DNA of 64,000 nt from Acetobacteraceae bacterium. GTDB taxonomy: Bacteria > Pseudomonadota > Alphaproteobacteria > Acetobacterales > Acetobacteraceae. The stretch covers positions 1 to 64,000 of the forward strand of contig JANWJK010000045.1 of assembly GCA_025452005.1 (NCBI GenBank). The letters are read 5' to 3'. Both the position numbers and the translations under genes were made by a program. The notes under the pieces were generated by a model. It saw only the letters and a list, made by a program, of their open reading frames with translations. It was not told the origin of the DNA and did not search any database. Positions 48,751 to 57,847 of the stretch are shown here, one piece after another; the stretch's first letter is position 1, and each line of letters begins with the position of its first letter.

Positions 48751-48896
48751 GCAGTGACCCTCGGCTCGGAGGAGCCGTAACCTCTCATGGACGAGGATAT
48801 TCTTCTGCCTGTCCACCTACCAGCGGCAGAACCGATCCGGTTGTGGCGCACCAGTCGAACCGCGATGATCAGACCAACCATGAGCGAGGACGCAGG

Positions 48897-49778
48897 ATGA
48901 GCATATTCCCAGGCTTCACTCTCACCGACATCGAAACCTCGGGCGCCCGCATCCGCCTGCGCCATGGCGGCAACGGTCCACCGTTGCTTTTGCTGCACGG
49001 CAACCCGCTCACGCATGTGTCCTGGCACAAGGTTGCGCCGCGGCTCGCCGAGCACTTCCATGTCGTGGCCGCCGACCTGCGCGGCTACGGCGACAGCTCC
49101 GCACCGCCCGAGGAACCTGGCAGCGTCAACTACTCGTTCCGCGCGATGGCGCAGGACCAGGTAGAGGTGATGGCCGCTCTCGGCCACAGCCGCTTCTTCG
49201 TCGCCGGCCACGACCGCGGTGGGCGCACGACGCATCGCATGTGCCTCGACCACCCGGACAAGGTGATCAAGGCGGCCATCATCGACATCGTGCCCACGCT
49301 CGACATGTGGGCGGCGATGGACAAGGAGGGCGCGATCGGCGGCTGGCACTGGCCGTTCATGGCGCAGCCTGCGGACTTCCCCGAGCGCATGTTGGGCAGC
49401 GTTCCGGCCGACTGGTTCATGCGCAAGAAGCTGCTGAAGCTGACCGCAAACCTCAATCACATTCCGCCGGCGATCTGGGACGAGTATGTCCGCTGCTTCA
49501 ACGAAAAGACGATCCGCGGCTCGTGCGCCGACTATCGCGCCGCCGCGACCATCGACTGCGAACTCGACACCGCGGACCTGCACCGCAGGCTTGCGATGCC
49601 GGTCCTGGTGCTGTGGGGAAACAGCAGCAGCGTAGGCCGGCGTTTCGCCGATCCGCTCGCGCTGTGGCGGCAGCGCGCCGACGACGTGCGCGGCGAGGCG
49701 CTGCCCAGTGGGCACTATGCGAACGAGGAGGCGCCGGAGCAGGTGCTGACGTGGTTCCTGCGGTTCTTCCGCGACTGA
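48897..49778 (+). CDS. Alpha/beta hydrolase, haloacetate dehalogenase-like
   Basis: 'PPLLLLHGNPLTHVSWHKVAPRLAEHFHVVAADLRGYGDS', 'VAGHDRGGRTTHRM'. Confidence 0.85.
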   Translation: MSIFPGFTLTDIETSGARIRLRHGGNGPPLLLLHGNPLTHVSWHKVAPRLAEHFHVVAADLRGYGDSSAPPEEPGSVNYSFRAMAQDQVEVMAALGHSRFFVAGHDRGGRTTHRMCLDHPDKVIKAAIIDIVPTLDMWAAMDKEGAIGGWHWPFMAQPADFPERMLGSVPADWFMRKKLLKLTANLNHIPPAIWDEYVRCFNEKTIRGSCADYRAAATIDCELDTADLHRRLAMPVLVLWGNSSSVGRRFADPLALWRQRADDVRGEALPSGHYANEEAPEQVLTWFLRFFRD

Positions 49779-49830
49779 TGCATCAGGGTGATCGGGTGAA
49801 CGCCCCTGGAAGTGGTGCGCGTGCGGCAAA

Positions 49831-49958
49831 GCAAGGTTCCACACGGAGGTCACCGAGGTTCAAAGCCACTGAGAGCCACCGAGAAAGAAAAAATGGCGCT
49901 CCGCGCGAAGCGCATAGTAATCTCGGTGGCTCTCCGTGATCTCCGTGTGGAACCTTGC
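49831..49958. repeat. Palindromic element, second family (B)
   Basis: gcaaggttccacacggaggtcaccgag...gagagccaccgaga / tctcggtggctctccgtgatctccgtgtggaaccttgc; inner near-palindrome gcgctccgcgcgaagcgc. Confidence 0.85.
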
Positions 49959-50083
49959 TTGCTCGGCTGCCTCGCACGGGGATACCGGGCCGTTCACCCG
50001 ATTCCCCTGACTGATCCATACGGTCGGCTTGTGGGCGCCGAACAAGCTGGGCCATACTTGCGGCATCCACATGCAGGGGTCCG

Positions 50084-50587
50084 ATGTCAGCCGCAGCCCA
50101 GCGTATGAGCGCGCGACCGCCCACGGTCACCGGCATGTTCCGCGCCGGATCGATCGCGATGGCTCTGACGCTGGCGACCGCCGGCTGCGCCGGGCCGATG
50201 GGGACCATACGCCCAGGCCCATCGGTCCCGAGCAACCTGGCACAGTCTGCCGATATCGTGGCACCGCCGGTGACGTCGTTCGACGGGTCGTATCAGACCA
50301 CGATCCGACTCGCCGGTTCGGCGGGTTCCGGTGCAATATTGTCGTGGTGCGAAACGCCCGGCCAACCGACGGTCACGGTGGCAAACGGTCAGTTCACCTA
50401 TGCCGTGCCGCACCCCAATGTGCCCGGCAATCCGACACCGACCTACCCGGCGACGATGGCACAGAACGGCTCGTTTGCCGGTCAGATCACTGGCGGAACG
50501 ATATCCGGCCGCATCGATGGCACACACATCGAAGGAAGTATCGACGGAACAGGGTGTCTCTATGCCTTTGCCGGGGATAGGATATGA
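50084..50587 (+). CDS. Secreted/lipoprotein-like protein, unknown function
   Basis: Signal-like segment 'ALTLATAGCAGPMG'; 'FDGSYQTTIRL...VTVANGQFTYAV...NGSFAGQITGGTISGRIDGTHIEGSIDGTGCLYAF'. Confidence 0.6.
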   Translation: MSAAAQRMSARPPTVTGMFRAGSIAMALTLATAGCAGPMGTIRPGPSVPSNLAQSADIVAPPVTSFDGSYQTTIRLAGSAGSGAILSWCETPGQPTVTVANGQFTYAVPHPNVPGNPTPTYPATMAQNGSFAGQITGGTISGRIDGTHIEGSIDGTGCLYAFAGDRI

Positions 50588-50793
50588 GGCGGGCCATGTG
50601 GCGGCAGAGCGGACCGATCGATGTCAAGTCGCTGGCGACCTTCCTGCTGGTCGGGCTGTTCATCTACTCGGCGTGGCTGACGTCCATCGTGTTCTGCTCG
50701 ACAAACGGCCAGCGCCCGCTGCTGATCGCCGCGGCCGCGTTCTTCCCCGTGGGTGTCGTGCACGGTGTCGGCGTCTGGTTCGGCGGCTGGTAA
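50584..50793 (+). CDS. Small two-TM membrane protein
   Basis: 69 aa, hydrophobic, ATGA overlap with the preceding CDS. Confidence 0.5.
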   Translation: MRRAMWRQSGPIDVKSLATFLLVGLFIYSAWLTSIVFCSTNGQRPLLIAAAAFFPVGVVHGVGVWFGGW

Positions 50794-50806
50794 AGCCGCT
50801 GCCGGC

Positions 50807-51958
50807 TCAGTTCTCCAGGAAGTGCCCGAACGCCCGCAACGGACGGATGTCGTCGCAGACGATCTTGGTGATCGCCAGCATCGGCACCGCCAGGATCGCG
50901 CCGGGCACGCCCCACATCCAATACCAGAACAGCAGCGCCAGAATCACCGCCACCGGGTTGATGGTGAAACGACGCGCCATCAGCATCGGGGTGACCAGTT
51001 CGCCTTCGACGACATGGATCAGGAAATATAGCCCGACCGGCAGCACTGCCCACCATGTCACGCCGAGCGACAATACGCTCGCCATCAGGAAGATCACCAA
51101 GGCGACCATCGGCCCGAGGATCGGCACGAAGTTCACCACGAACGCAACAAGGCCCCACAGCAGCGGATTGGCCACGCCGAATGCCCACATCACCAGCAGC
51201 GTGAGCACGCCGACAATGGCATTGATCAGCGTCACGGTAATCAGATAGGCGGAGATGTTCCGTTCGATATCCAGCGTGATCTCCACCGCCCGGCGCTTCT
51301 CGGCGAAGCCAGGCAGGATCTCGACGAAGCGGCGCAGGAACGTCTCGCCCGACACCAGCAGGTAGAACAGCACCACCAGCGTGGTGAACAGCCCGGCAGC
51401 GACTGTGGTGGTTCCGCTGAACAGCGCACCCATGACGTTGAAGGAGTGCGCGGACGGCGCCTGCGGCACGCCGGGACCGCCGCCGGCGATCCCTTCGAGC
51501 TGGCCGATCATCCATTCCGCCGTTGCTATCGGCCGCGCCAGGAAGGCAAGCCGCTGCTGGATCTGCGGTATCGCCTCCGGCAGTTTGCCGGCCCACGACG
51601 CCGCCGGCCCGGCGACCCCGCTTGCCAGCGCGGCGAGCGACAAAGCGAGCAGCAGGATTGCCAGCACGGCGCTGAGGCCATGCGGCACGCCGAGCCGGTC
51701 GCTCAGGCGGACGAGCGGCTGGAGCAGCAGCTTGAGCACGATCGCCAGCACCACCGGCAGCACGATCGGCGAGGCGACGTAGAGCGCCGCCAGCAGGGCG
51801 AGCAGGAACAGTCCGCCCAGGAAGATCGTGCGTGGCTCGGTGGGGAGCGGCATGTCCTCCGTGTCCAGGGGCCTGGTGGCAGCCGGGGTGGCGTCGCGGA
51901 TGGCCGCCACCGCGTCCTCCAAGGGTTCGCCGGCCAGATCCGCCATCCGTGCGCTCAT
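50807..51958 (-). CDS. AI-2E family (PerM-like) transporter
   Basis: Multi-TM; 'LYVASPIVLPVVLAIVLKLLLQPLVRLSDRLGVPHGLSAVLAI', 'GLVAFVVNFVPILGPMVALVIF'. Confidence 0.88.
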   Translation of the reverse strand: MSARMADLAGEPLEDAVAAIRDATPAATRPLDTEDMPLPTEPRTIFLGGLFLLALLAALYVASPIVLPVVLAIVLKLLLQPLVRLSDRLGVPHGLSAVLAILLLALSLAALASGVAGPAASWAGKLPEAIPQIQQRLAFLARPIATAEWMIGQLEGIAGGGPGVPQAPSAHSFNVMGALFSGTTTVAAGLFTTLVVLFYLLVSGETFLRRFVEILPGFAEKRRAVEITLDIERNISAYLITVTLINAIVGVLTLLVMWAFGVANPLLWGLVAFVVNFVPILGPMVALVIFLMASVLSLGVTWWAVLPVGLYFLIHVVEGELVTPMLMARRFTINPVAVILALLFWYWMWGVPGAILAVPMLAITKIVCDDIRPLRAFGHFLEN

Positions 51959-52012
51959 GCCGACGCTCCCTTGCCACCATTGACCACAACGCCACCACGG
52001 GCCTGCGGTTCG

Positions 52013-52630
52013 TTACGAAACCGGCGCACTCAGCTCGCGCGCCAGCTTCTGCTTCATCGCGGCGGCGAACGCGGCGTAGTCCTGGCAGGTCACCGCGAAG
52101 GCGCCGGGCCCGCCGATCACGTCGCGCGTGTACGACTGCAGCAGATCCGGCTCCTCATGCAGGATGCACAGGCCGTTGATGGTGATCCCTGCCGCCGCCA
52201 TCCGGTCGCGGATCGGCCCAGGCGCGATGCCGTCGTTGGATCTGCCGTCGCCGATCATGTTCACCACCTGCCGTGCCGGCGTGTCGGGAATGTGGCTGAG
52301 CAAGGTCAACGATGCGAGAAGCGCCTCGCCGATCGCAGTCTGCCCGGCCTTCACCACGCGCGGCATGTTGTCCACCGCGTCGGCGAAGGCGCGCGCATCG
52401 GCGTCCGAGGCGATCAGGGTCCAGCCGCTGATCACCTCCTGCGCTCCGACACCCGACCAAAGTAGCAGGGAGCACAGGCTGGCCTTGGCCGGTCCGCCGG
52501 TCAGGCCGGCAATGATCGTGGGCTCGCGCAGGGCGGCTGCCATGCCGCCGGCGATCAGGCCGAACTCTTCGTAGGTGACGCTGGCGGAGCCATCCACCGC
52601 CAGAACCAGTGCAAGATCGACCGCCTCCAT
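52013..52630 (-). CDS. DUF1194-type von Willebrand A-like protein
   Basis: 'VDLALVLAVDGSASVTYEEFGLIAGGMAAALR', 'QVVNMIGDGRSNDGIAPGPIRDRMAAAGITINGLCIL'. Confidence 0.85.
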   Translation of the reverse strand: MEAVDLALVLAVDGSASVTYEEFGLIAGGMAAALREPTIIAGLTGGPAKASLCSLLLWSGVGAQEVISGWTLIASDADARAFADAVDNMPRVVKAGQTAIGEALLASLTLLSHIPDTPARQVVNMIGDGRSNDGIAPGPIRDRMAAAGITINGLCILHEEPDLLQSYTRDVIGGPGAFAVTCQDYAAFAAAMKQKLARELSAPVS

Positions 52631-52696
52631 TCGCGTCCTCTTGAGCGTTTGGCGATTGCGGCGGAGTATCGGCGCCAGATCGAGAGGAGACGAGGG

Positions 52697-53914
52697 ATGC
52701 CGGAGAGCCCCGCCGATAAATCCATGCTGAACCAGGCCCAGACCCGGATGCCGCTGAACGGGCTGAAGGTACTGGACCTGACGTTGGCCCGCGCCGGACC
52801 AACCGCGGTGCGGCATCTCGCCGACTGGGGCGCCGATGTGATCAAGATCGAGCCACCGGCGACCGACGGCGAGGAGATCACCGGCAATCGCCACGGCTTC
52901 GACTTCCAGAACCTGCATCGCAACAAGCGGGCGATGACGATCAACCTGAAGTCGCCGGAAGGCCATGCCGCATTCATGCGCCTGGTGAAGACCGCGGACA
53001 TCGTGGTCGAGAACATGCGCGCACAGGTGAAGCACCGGCTGAAAGTGTCGTACGACGACGTGAAGGCGGTGAACCCGCGCATCGTCTACGGCAGCATCAG
53101 CGGGTTCGGGCAGACCGGACCGTATGGCCATCGCGCCGGGGTCGATCAGATCGCGCAGGGCATGGGCGGGCTGATGTCGATCACCGGCCTGCCGGGCCAG
53201 GGGCCGGTTCGCGTCGGCATCCCGATCGACGACCTGACCGCCGGCAACCTGCTGGCTCTCGGCATCATGATGGCGATCTTCGACCGCGAGCGCACCGGCG
53301 TCGGCCGCTGGGTGACCACGTCGCTGCTCGAGGCGCAGATCTTCATGCTGGACTTCCAGGCCTCGCGCTGGCTGATCGCCAAGGAGGTGGCGCCGCAGGC
53401 CGGCAACGATCATCCGACCGGGATTCCCACCGGCGTGTTCCCGACCTCCGACGGCCACATCAACATCGCCGCCAGTTCGAGCCGCGTGTTCGGCCGCTTC
53501 TGCGACGCGATCGGCAAGTCGGAGTGGAAGGACAAGCCGGAGTGGAAGGACCAGCAGGCACGCAGCAAACACCGCAATGCGATCAACTCGGCGATCGGCG
53601 ACGTGACGAAGCACAAGCCGTCGGAATACTGGATCGAGCTCCTGGAAGGCGCGGGTGTGCCATGCGGGCCGATCTACGCGATCGACCAGGTTTTCGCCGA
53701 TCCACAGGTGCAGCATCTCGGCATGGCGACGAAGATGCACTCGCCGGCGATCGGCGAGGCGGACGTGGTGGCCTCGGCCATCAGCATGACCGGCTTCTCC
53801 AAGGACATCCGCCTGGCGACGCCGGAGATGGGATCGAGCACGGACGAGGTGCTGGCCTCGGTGGGCTACACCAAGGAAGAGATCGCGGATATGCGCAAGA
53901 AGGGAGCGATCTGA
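52697..53914 (+). CDS. CaiB/BaiF family CoA-transferase
   Basis: 'LNGLKVLDLTLARAGPTAVRHLADWGADVIKIEPP', 'SISGFGQTGPYGHRAGVDQIAQGMGGLMSITG'. Confidence 0.93.
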   Translation: MPESPADKSMLNQAQTRMPLNGLKVLDLTLARAGPTAVRHLADWGADVIKIEPPATDGEEITGNRHGFDFQNLHRNKRAMTINLKSPEGHAAFMRLVKTADIVVENMRAQVKHRLKVSYDDVKAVNPRIVYGSISGFGQTGPYGHRAGVDQIAQGMGGLMSITGLPGQGPVRVGIPIDDLTAGNLLALGIMMAIFDRERTGVGRWVTTSLLEAQIFMLDFQASRWLIAKEVAPQAGNDHPTGIPTGVFPTSDGHINIAASSSRVFGRFCDAIGKSEWKDKPEWKDQQARSKHRNAINSAIGDVTKHKPSEYWIELLEGAGVPCGPIYAIDQVFADPQVQHLGMATKMHSPAIGEADVVASAISMTGFSKDIRLATPEMGSSTDEVLASVGYTKEEIADMRKKGAI

Positions 53915-53915
53915 G

Positions 53916-54740
53916 ATGAACGATTTCCCCAGTGGCGGCATCACCCGCGAATACGCGGCCGGGAAGATGCTGGCGGCGAAGGACGATGGCGTCGGGCTGA
54001 TCACGTTCAACCAGCCCGAGAAGCGCAACGCGATGTCGCTCGAGATGTGGACCGGGTTCGGCGAGATCCTCGACGAGTTCCGCGAGGATGACACGGTGCG
54101 CGTGGTGATCCTGACCGGAGCGGGCCAAAAGGCGTTCGTGTCCGGCGCCGACATCAGCCAGTTCGAGAAGCACCGCTCCAATGCCGATGCGCAGCAGGAG
54201 TACGATCGGCTGGCGGGCGTAGGGCGGGCGATATATGCCGCGTTCCCGAAGCCGATCATCGCGCGCATTCGCGGGTTCTGCCTTGGCGGCGGCCTGGCGA
54301 TCGCGATGCAGGCGGACCTGCGGATCGCTGCAGTCGACAGCGAGTTCGGCATTCCGGCAGCCAAGCTTTCGGTCGCGTATGCACCGGATTCGGTGAAGCG
54401 GCTGATCGATCTGGTGGGGCCGGCTCATGCCCGAATGATCCTGTACAGCGCGCGGAGGATCGACGCGACGGAGGCGCAGCGGATCGGGCTGATCAACAAG
54501 ATGGTCGAAGACGAGGATCTGGACGACGAGGTGTTGGATCTCGCGCGGACGATCGCCGACAACGCGCCGTTGTCGGTGGCGGCGTCGAAGCTCACGATCA
54601 ACGAGATGCTGAAGGACGAGAGCCAGCGCGACATGCCGGCGATCAAGCGGATGGCGGATCTGTGCTTCAACAGCGCCGACTTCAAGGAAGGCCGCACGGC
54701 GTTCATGGAAAAGCGGGCGCCGCGCTGGGTGGGAAGGTGA
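53916..54740 (+). CDS. Enoyl-CoA hydratase
   Basis: 'ITFNQPEKRNAMSLEMW', 'KAFVSGADISQFE', 'IRGFCLGGGLAIAMQADLRIAAVDSEFGIPAAKL'. Confidence 0.92.
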   Translation: MNDFPSGGITREYAAGKMLAAKDDGVGLITFNQPEKRNAMSLEMWTGFGEILDEFREDDTVRVVILTGAGQKAFVSGADISQFEKHRSNADAQQEYDRLAGVGRAIYAAFPKPIIARIRGFCLGGGLAIAMQADLRIAAVDSEFGIPAAKLSVAYAPDSVKRLIDLVGPAHARMILYSARRIDATEAQRIGLINKMVEDEDLDDEVLDLARTIADNAPLSVAASKLTINEMLKDESQRDMPAIKRMADLCFNSADFKEGRTAFMEKRAPRWVGR

Positions 54741-55468
54741 CGGAATTTGCCCGGGCTTGCGCCGTTCTCCTGCTGAGCCTCGCAAGCCTCGTCATTGCAC
54801 CCGCGGCACCGGTCCGGGCGCAGGACTATGCGGCAATCGTCGCCGCGCCAGACCGGACCGACGCCGATCGTCAGACCGACAAACGGCGCGATCCGGTCGA
54901 CCTTCTGTCGTTCACCGGCGCCAAACCCGGCTGGACCGTACTCGATATGGGCGCGGGGGCCGGCTACAGCACCGAGCTGATGGCCCGTTCTGTCGGCCCG
55001 AACGGCAGGGTCTACGGACAGGTCGACACGGAATCAGAGAAGCTGCAAGCCAGATCTACAACGCCCGTCATGCGCAACGTCACCGTGCTGGTGCGGCCGT
55101 CCGACGACCCGGTGCCCGCGGACGTGCACGACCTCGATCTGATCACCTTCTTCTTCGCCTATCATGACACGACCTACATGGCGGTCGATCGCGCCAAAAT
55201 GGACAAGGCGCTGTTCGCTGCGTTGAAGCCCGGCGGCTTCCTGGTCATCGCCGACCATTCGGCGCTGCCGGAAGACGGCGCGGCAGTCGGCAAGAAGTAC
55301 CACCGCATAGCCGAGCAGACGTTGCGGGCAGAGATCGAGTCCGCTGGGTTCAAGTTCGTCGCCGACGCCAGTTTCCTGCGCCACCCGGAGGACGCGCGAA
55401 CCGGCATCGTCTTCCGCAATCCCACCCCGGTGGACGAGTTCGTGCTGAAGTTCCAGAAGCCGCAGTGA
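54737..55468 (+). CDS. Predicted exported class I SAM-dependent methyltransferase
   Basis: Signal-like N-terminus; 'VLDMGAGAGYSTELMARSVGPNGRVYGQ', 'LKPGGFLVIADHSA'; GTG start overlapping the upstream stop. Confidence 0.8.
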   Translation: MTEFARACAVLLLSLASLVIAPAAPVRAQDYAAIVAAPDRTDADRQTDKRRDPVDLLSFTGAKPGWTVLDMGAGAGYSTELMARSVGPNGRVYGQVDTESEKLQARSTTPVMRNVTVLVRPSDDPVPADVHDLDLITFFFAYHDTTYMAVDRAKMDKALFAALKPGGFLVIADHSALPEDGAAVGKKYHRIAEQTLRAEIESAGFKFVADASFLRHPEDARTGIVFRNPTPVDEFVLKFQKPQ

Positions 55469-55481
55469 GCCTGTTCGCCGG

Positions 55482-56165
55482 TTAATTGGCGGCGAAGCAG
55501 TAGAACAGGCCGTTGCCGCCGGTGCTCCGCAGATCGTTCTGGCTGCAGCCGCCATCGGGCCCGCGCGAAGGATGCGACGAGTTCCACGACTTCGACGCGG
55601 CGTCGTCGCGCAATCCCTTGCGATCGACATGGCCGACCATCGCCACGCCCTGTGTACTGCTGGTCCAGTTGTGGCAGGTCTTGTCGTCACCGGGCGGAAA
55701 CGCCCGACCGTCCGTCTGCGAGCCGGTCAACGCGTCGTGATAGTTGGGCGTGTAGCCGACACCCGCGATCATGGTTCCCCGCTCGGTCAGCGATATCGGC
55801 ATGCCGAGCTTGTTGTTGTCGCTGTGGAGATCGTCGACGCTCTGCGCGACGACATCGCCTTTGAAATTCTGCCAGGGACCGTGCCCGATGCGGTCGCGCG
55901 CGTTGATCGCCTGCGTGTTGCCGGCCGCCTGGGTGCTGAGATACGCACGCCAGGTTTTGCTGCCCGCACCGGCTCCTTCCGCCAATGCCTGGCACTGACG
56001 GTCCGCACCTTCCAGGCCACCAAGATCGGCGCCCTTGCCGAGCCCGGCGCTGGTGACGAAGAAGGTCATGTTGGGCGATTGCGGCGCCTGCGCCTGACCG
56101 GTCGTCGAACCCAACGACACGAAAACAACAGATGCAACTATTGCGGTGCACTTCATCCTGGACAT
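55482..56165 (-). CDS. Secreted protein, lectin-like, unknown function
   Basis: Signal peptide; 'MTFFVTSAGLGKGADLGGLEGADRQCQALAEGAGAGSKTWRAYLSTQ', conserved-looking C/W/G-rich C-terminus. Confidence 0.6.
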   Translation of the reverse strand: MSRMKCTAIVASVVFVSLGSTTGQAQAPQSPNMTFFVTSAGLGKGADLGGLEGADRQCQALAEGAGAGSKTWRAYLSTQAAGNTQAINARDRIGHGPWQNFKGDVVAQSVDDLHSDNNKLGMPISLTERGTMIAGVGYTPNYHDALTGSQTDGRAFPPGDDKTCHNWTSSTQGVAMVGHVDRKGLRDDAASKSWNSSHPSRGPDGGCSQNDLRSTGGNGLFYCFAAN

Positions 56166-56179
56166 CGTCGCCCTCCTGG

Positions 56180-56953
56180 TTATCCTTTGATTCTGCTGAT
56201 CGCCTGGCTGAATCCGCTGTGTAGCACGTCGCTGTCGCTCGAATACGCCAGTAGCAGCGCTCCGGCTGACTTCCACTGCTGCGCCTGCTCATAGCTGGAG
56301 CACAGCATAGCACAGGTCTTGCCGTGTTTCTTCGCCGCCGCCAGGACAAGGTCCCGCTTCTCGTCCAGCACCCGCGACTGATCCGCTGTCCCGAACACGC
56401 CAAGGTCCTGCGCCAAATCGGCAGGCCCGATCGTCAATGCGTCGATCCCGTCCATGGCCGCGATCGCGTCGAGATCGGCGAACGCAGCTTCGGTCTCGAA
56501 CATCACGGTCACGAACACCTGCCTGTTGGCGAACGCCCGCCGCTCCGCGGCGGTGCCGGTCAGGTCGAAGTCGGTCCCCGGGCTGTGCCCTGCATTGCCC
56601 CGCAATCCAAGCGGCGCATAGCGTGACGCCGCGACAATCTCGGCGGCATGCGCGGCATTCTCCACCTGCGGACAGTGCAGGTTCCACACGCCGCAATCGA
56701 GCAGCCGGGTGATCCACTCCCGGTTGGCCGCGGGCGGCCGCACGGCAATGGGAAAGTTCAACGCCCGCGACAGCAGAGCCATGTTGGCGATGCTCTCCAT
56801 CGAGGCCGCGGTGTGCTCCATGTCGACGCGTGCGAAGTCCAGGCCGGCGGCCTTCAGCAAGGTCAGGATCGCCGGATTGCGCACCAGGTTGACCCAGGTG
56901 CCGATCTGCAGTTCGCCCCGCTCGAGGGCGGCGCGCATCGGGTTGGCTTGCAT
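56180..56953 (-). CDS. HpcH/HpaI aldolase family
   Basis: 'IGTWVNLVRNPAILTLLKAAGLDFARVDMEHTAASMESI', 'VRPPAANREWITRLLDCG', 'IGPADLAQDLGV'. Confidence 0.88.
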   Translation of the reverse strand: MQANPMRAALERGELQIGTWVNLVRNPAILTLLKAAGLDFARVDMEHTAASMESIANMALLSRALNFPIAVRPPAANREWITRLLDCGVWNLHCPQVENAAHAAEIVAASRYAPLGLRGNAGHSPGTDFDLTGTAAERRAFANRQVFVTVMFETEAAFADLDAIAAMDGIDALTIGPADLAQDLGVFGTADQSRVLDEKRDLVLAAAKKHGKTCAMLCSSYEQAQQWKSAGALLLAYSSDSDVLHSGFSQAISRIKG

Positions 56954-56955
56954 TT

Positions 56956-57837
56956 CTATCTCCTTTTGATCGCCGCCGCCCGCGCGATGACGGTTTTCGC
57001 GCGCTGCACCACCGGCACGTCGATCATCGCGCCCTCGAACTGCACCGCGCCGAGACCTTGCGCGAACGCCGCGTCATAGGCCGCGACCATGCGTTCGGCA
57101 CGTTCCACCTCCGCATCGGTGGGAGAGAACTCCTCGTTCAGCACCGGCACCTGAAGCGGGTGGATGGCGCTGGCGCCGACGAAGCCGAACCGCTTCGACC
57201 GCCGGACGATGGCGCGGAATGCCTCCTGGTCGCGGAAGTCGGCGATCGAGCCGATGAACCCGAACGGCAGGATTCCCGCGGCGCGTGCCGCGAACAGCGT
57301 GTGCTGCTTGGGATACAGCAGGCCCTCGGGATCGGGCAGCATGCCCACATCGGCAGTGAAGTCCTCGGTGCCGAGACTGAGCGCCACGACGCGCGGATGT
57401 GACCTGGCGATGGCTTCGATACGGAAGAAACCGGCGGCGGTCTCGACCAGCACGACAAACTGGATCTTGCCCGGTGCGAGGCCGCGTTCGGTTTCCAGCT
57501 CCTCGACGATGTCGGCGACCGATTGGACGTGTTCTGGGCTGTCCACCTTGGTGAGCATCAGTGCGGCGACGCCGGGGATCACCGCGGCCTCCAGGTCGCG
57601 CACCAGAAGCCGCCAGGGACGGTTGACCCGCACCAGCACGTCGCAGCCATTGCGTGCGACCTGCGGTATGGCATCGGCAATCAGCGTTCGTGCGCGTTCC
57701 TTTTCCGACGGTGCGACCGCATCCTCGAGATCGAGGATGATGCCATCGGCTCCACGATCCGCACCGGTGCGCACGAATTTCTCCGCGGTAACCGGCACGA
57801 AAAGGAGCGAACGCCAGGCAGGCAGATCGGTGCGCAT
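56956..57837 (-). CDS. CitE-like CoA-ester lyase (HpcH/HpaI superfamily)
   Basis: 'WRSLLFVPVTAEKFVRTGADRGADGIILDLEDAVAPSEKERAR', 'LSLGTEDFTADVG'. ATG at 57837; upstream codons of the listed ORF derive from the repeat. Confidence 0.9.
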   Translation of the reverse strand: MRTDLPAWRSLLFVPVTAEKFVRTGADRGADGIILDLEDAVAPSEKERARTLIADAIPQVARNGCDVLVRVNRPWRLLVRDLEAAVIPGVAALMLTKVDSPEHVQSVADIVEELETERGLAPGKIQFVVLVETAAGFFRIEAIARSHPRVVALSLGTEDFTADVGMLPDPEGLLYPKQHTLFAARAAGILPFGFIGSIADFRDQEAFRAIVRRSKRFGFVGASAIHPLQVPVLNEEFSPTDAEVERAERMVAAYDAAFAQGLGAVQFEGAMIDVPVVQRAKTVIARAAAIKRR

Positions 57838-57847
57838 GGTTGGTCCC

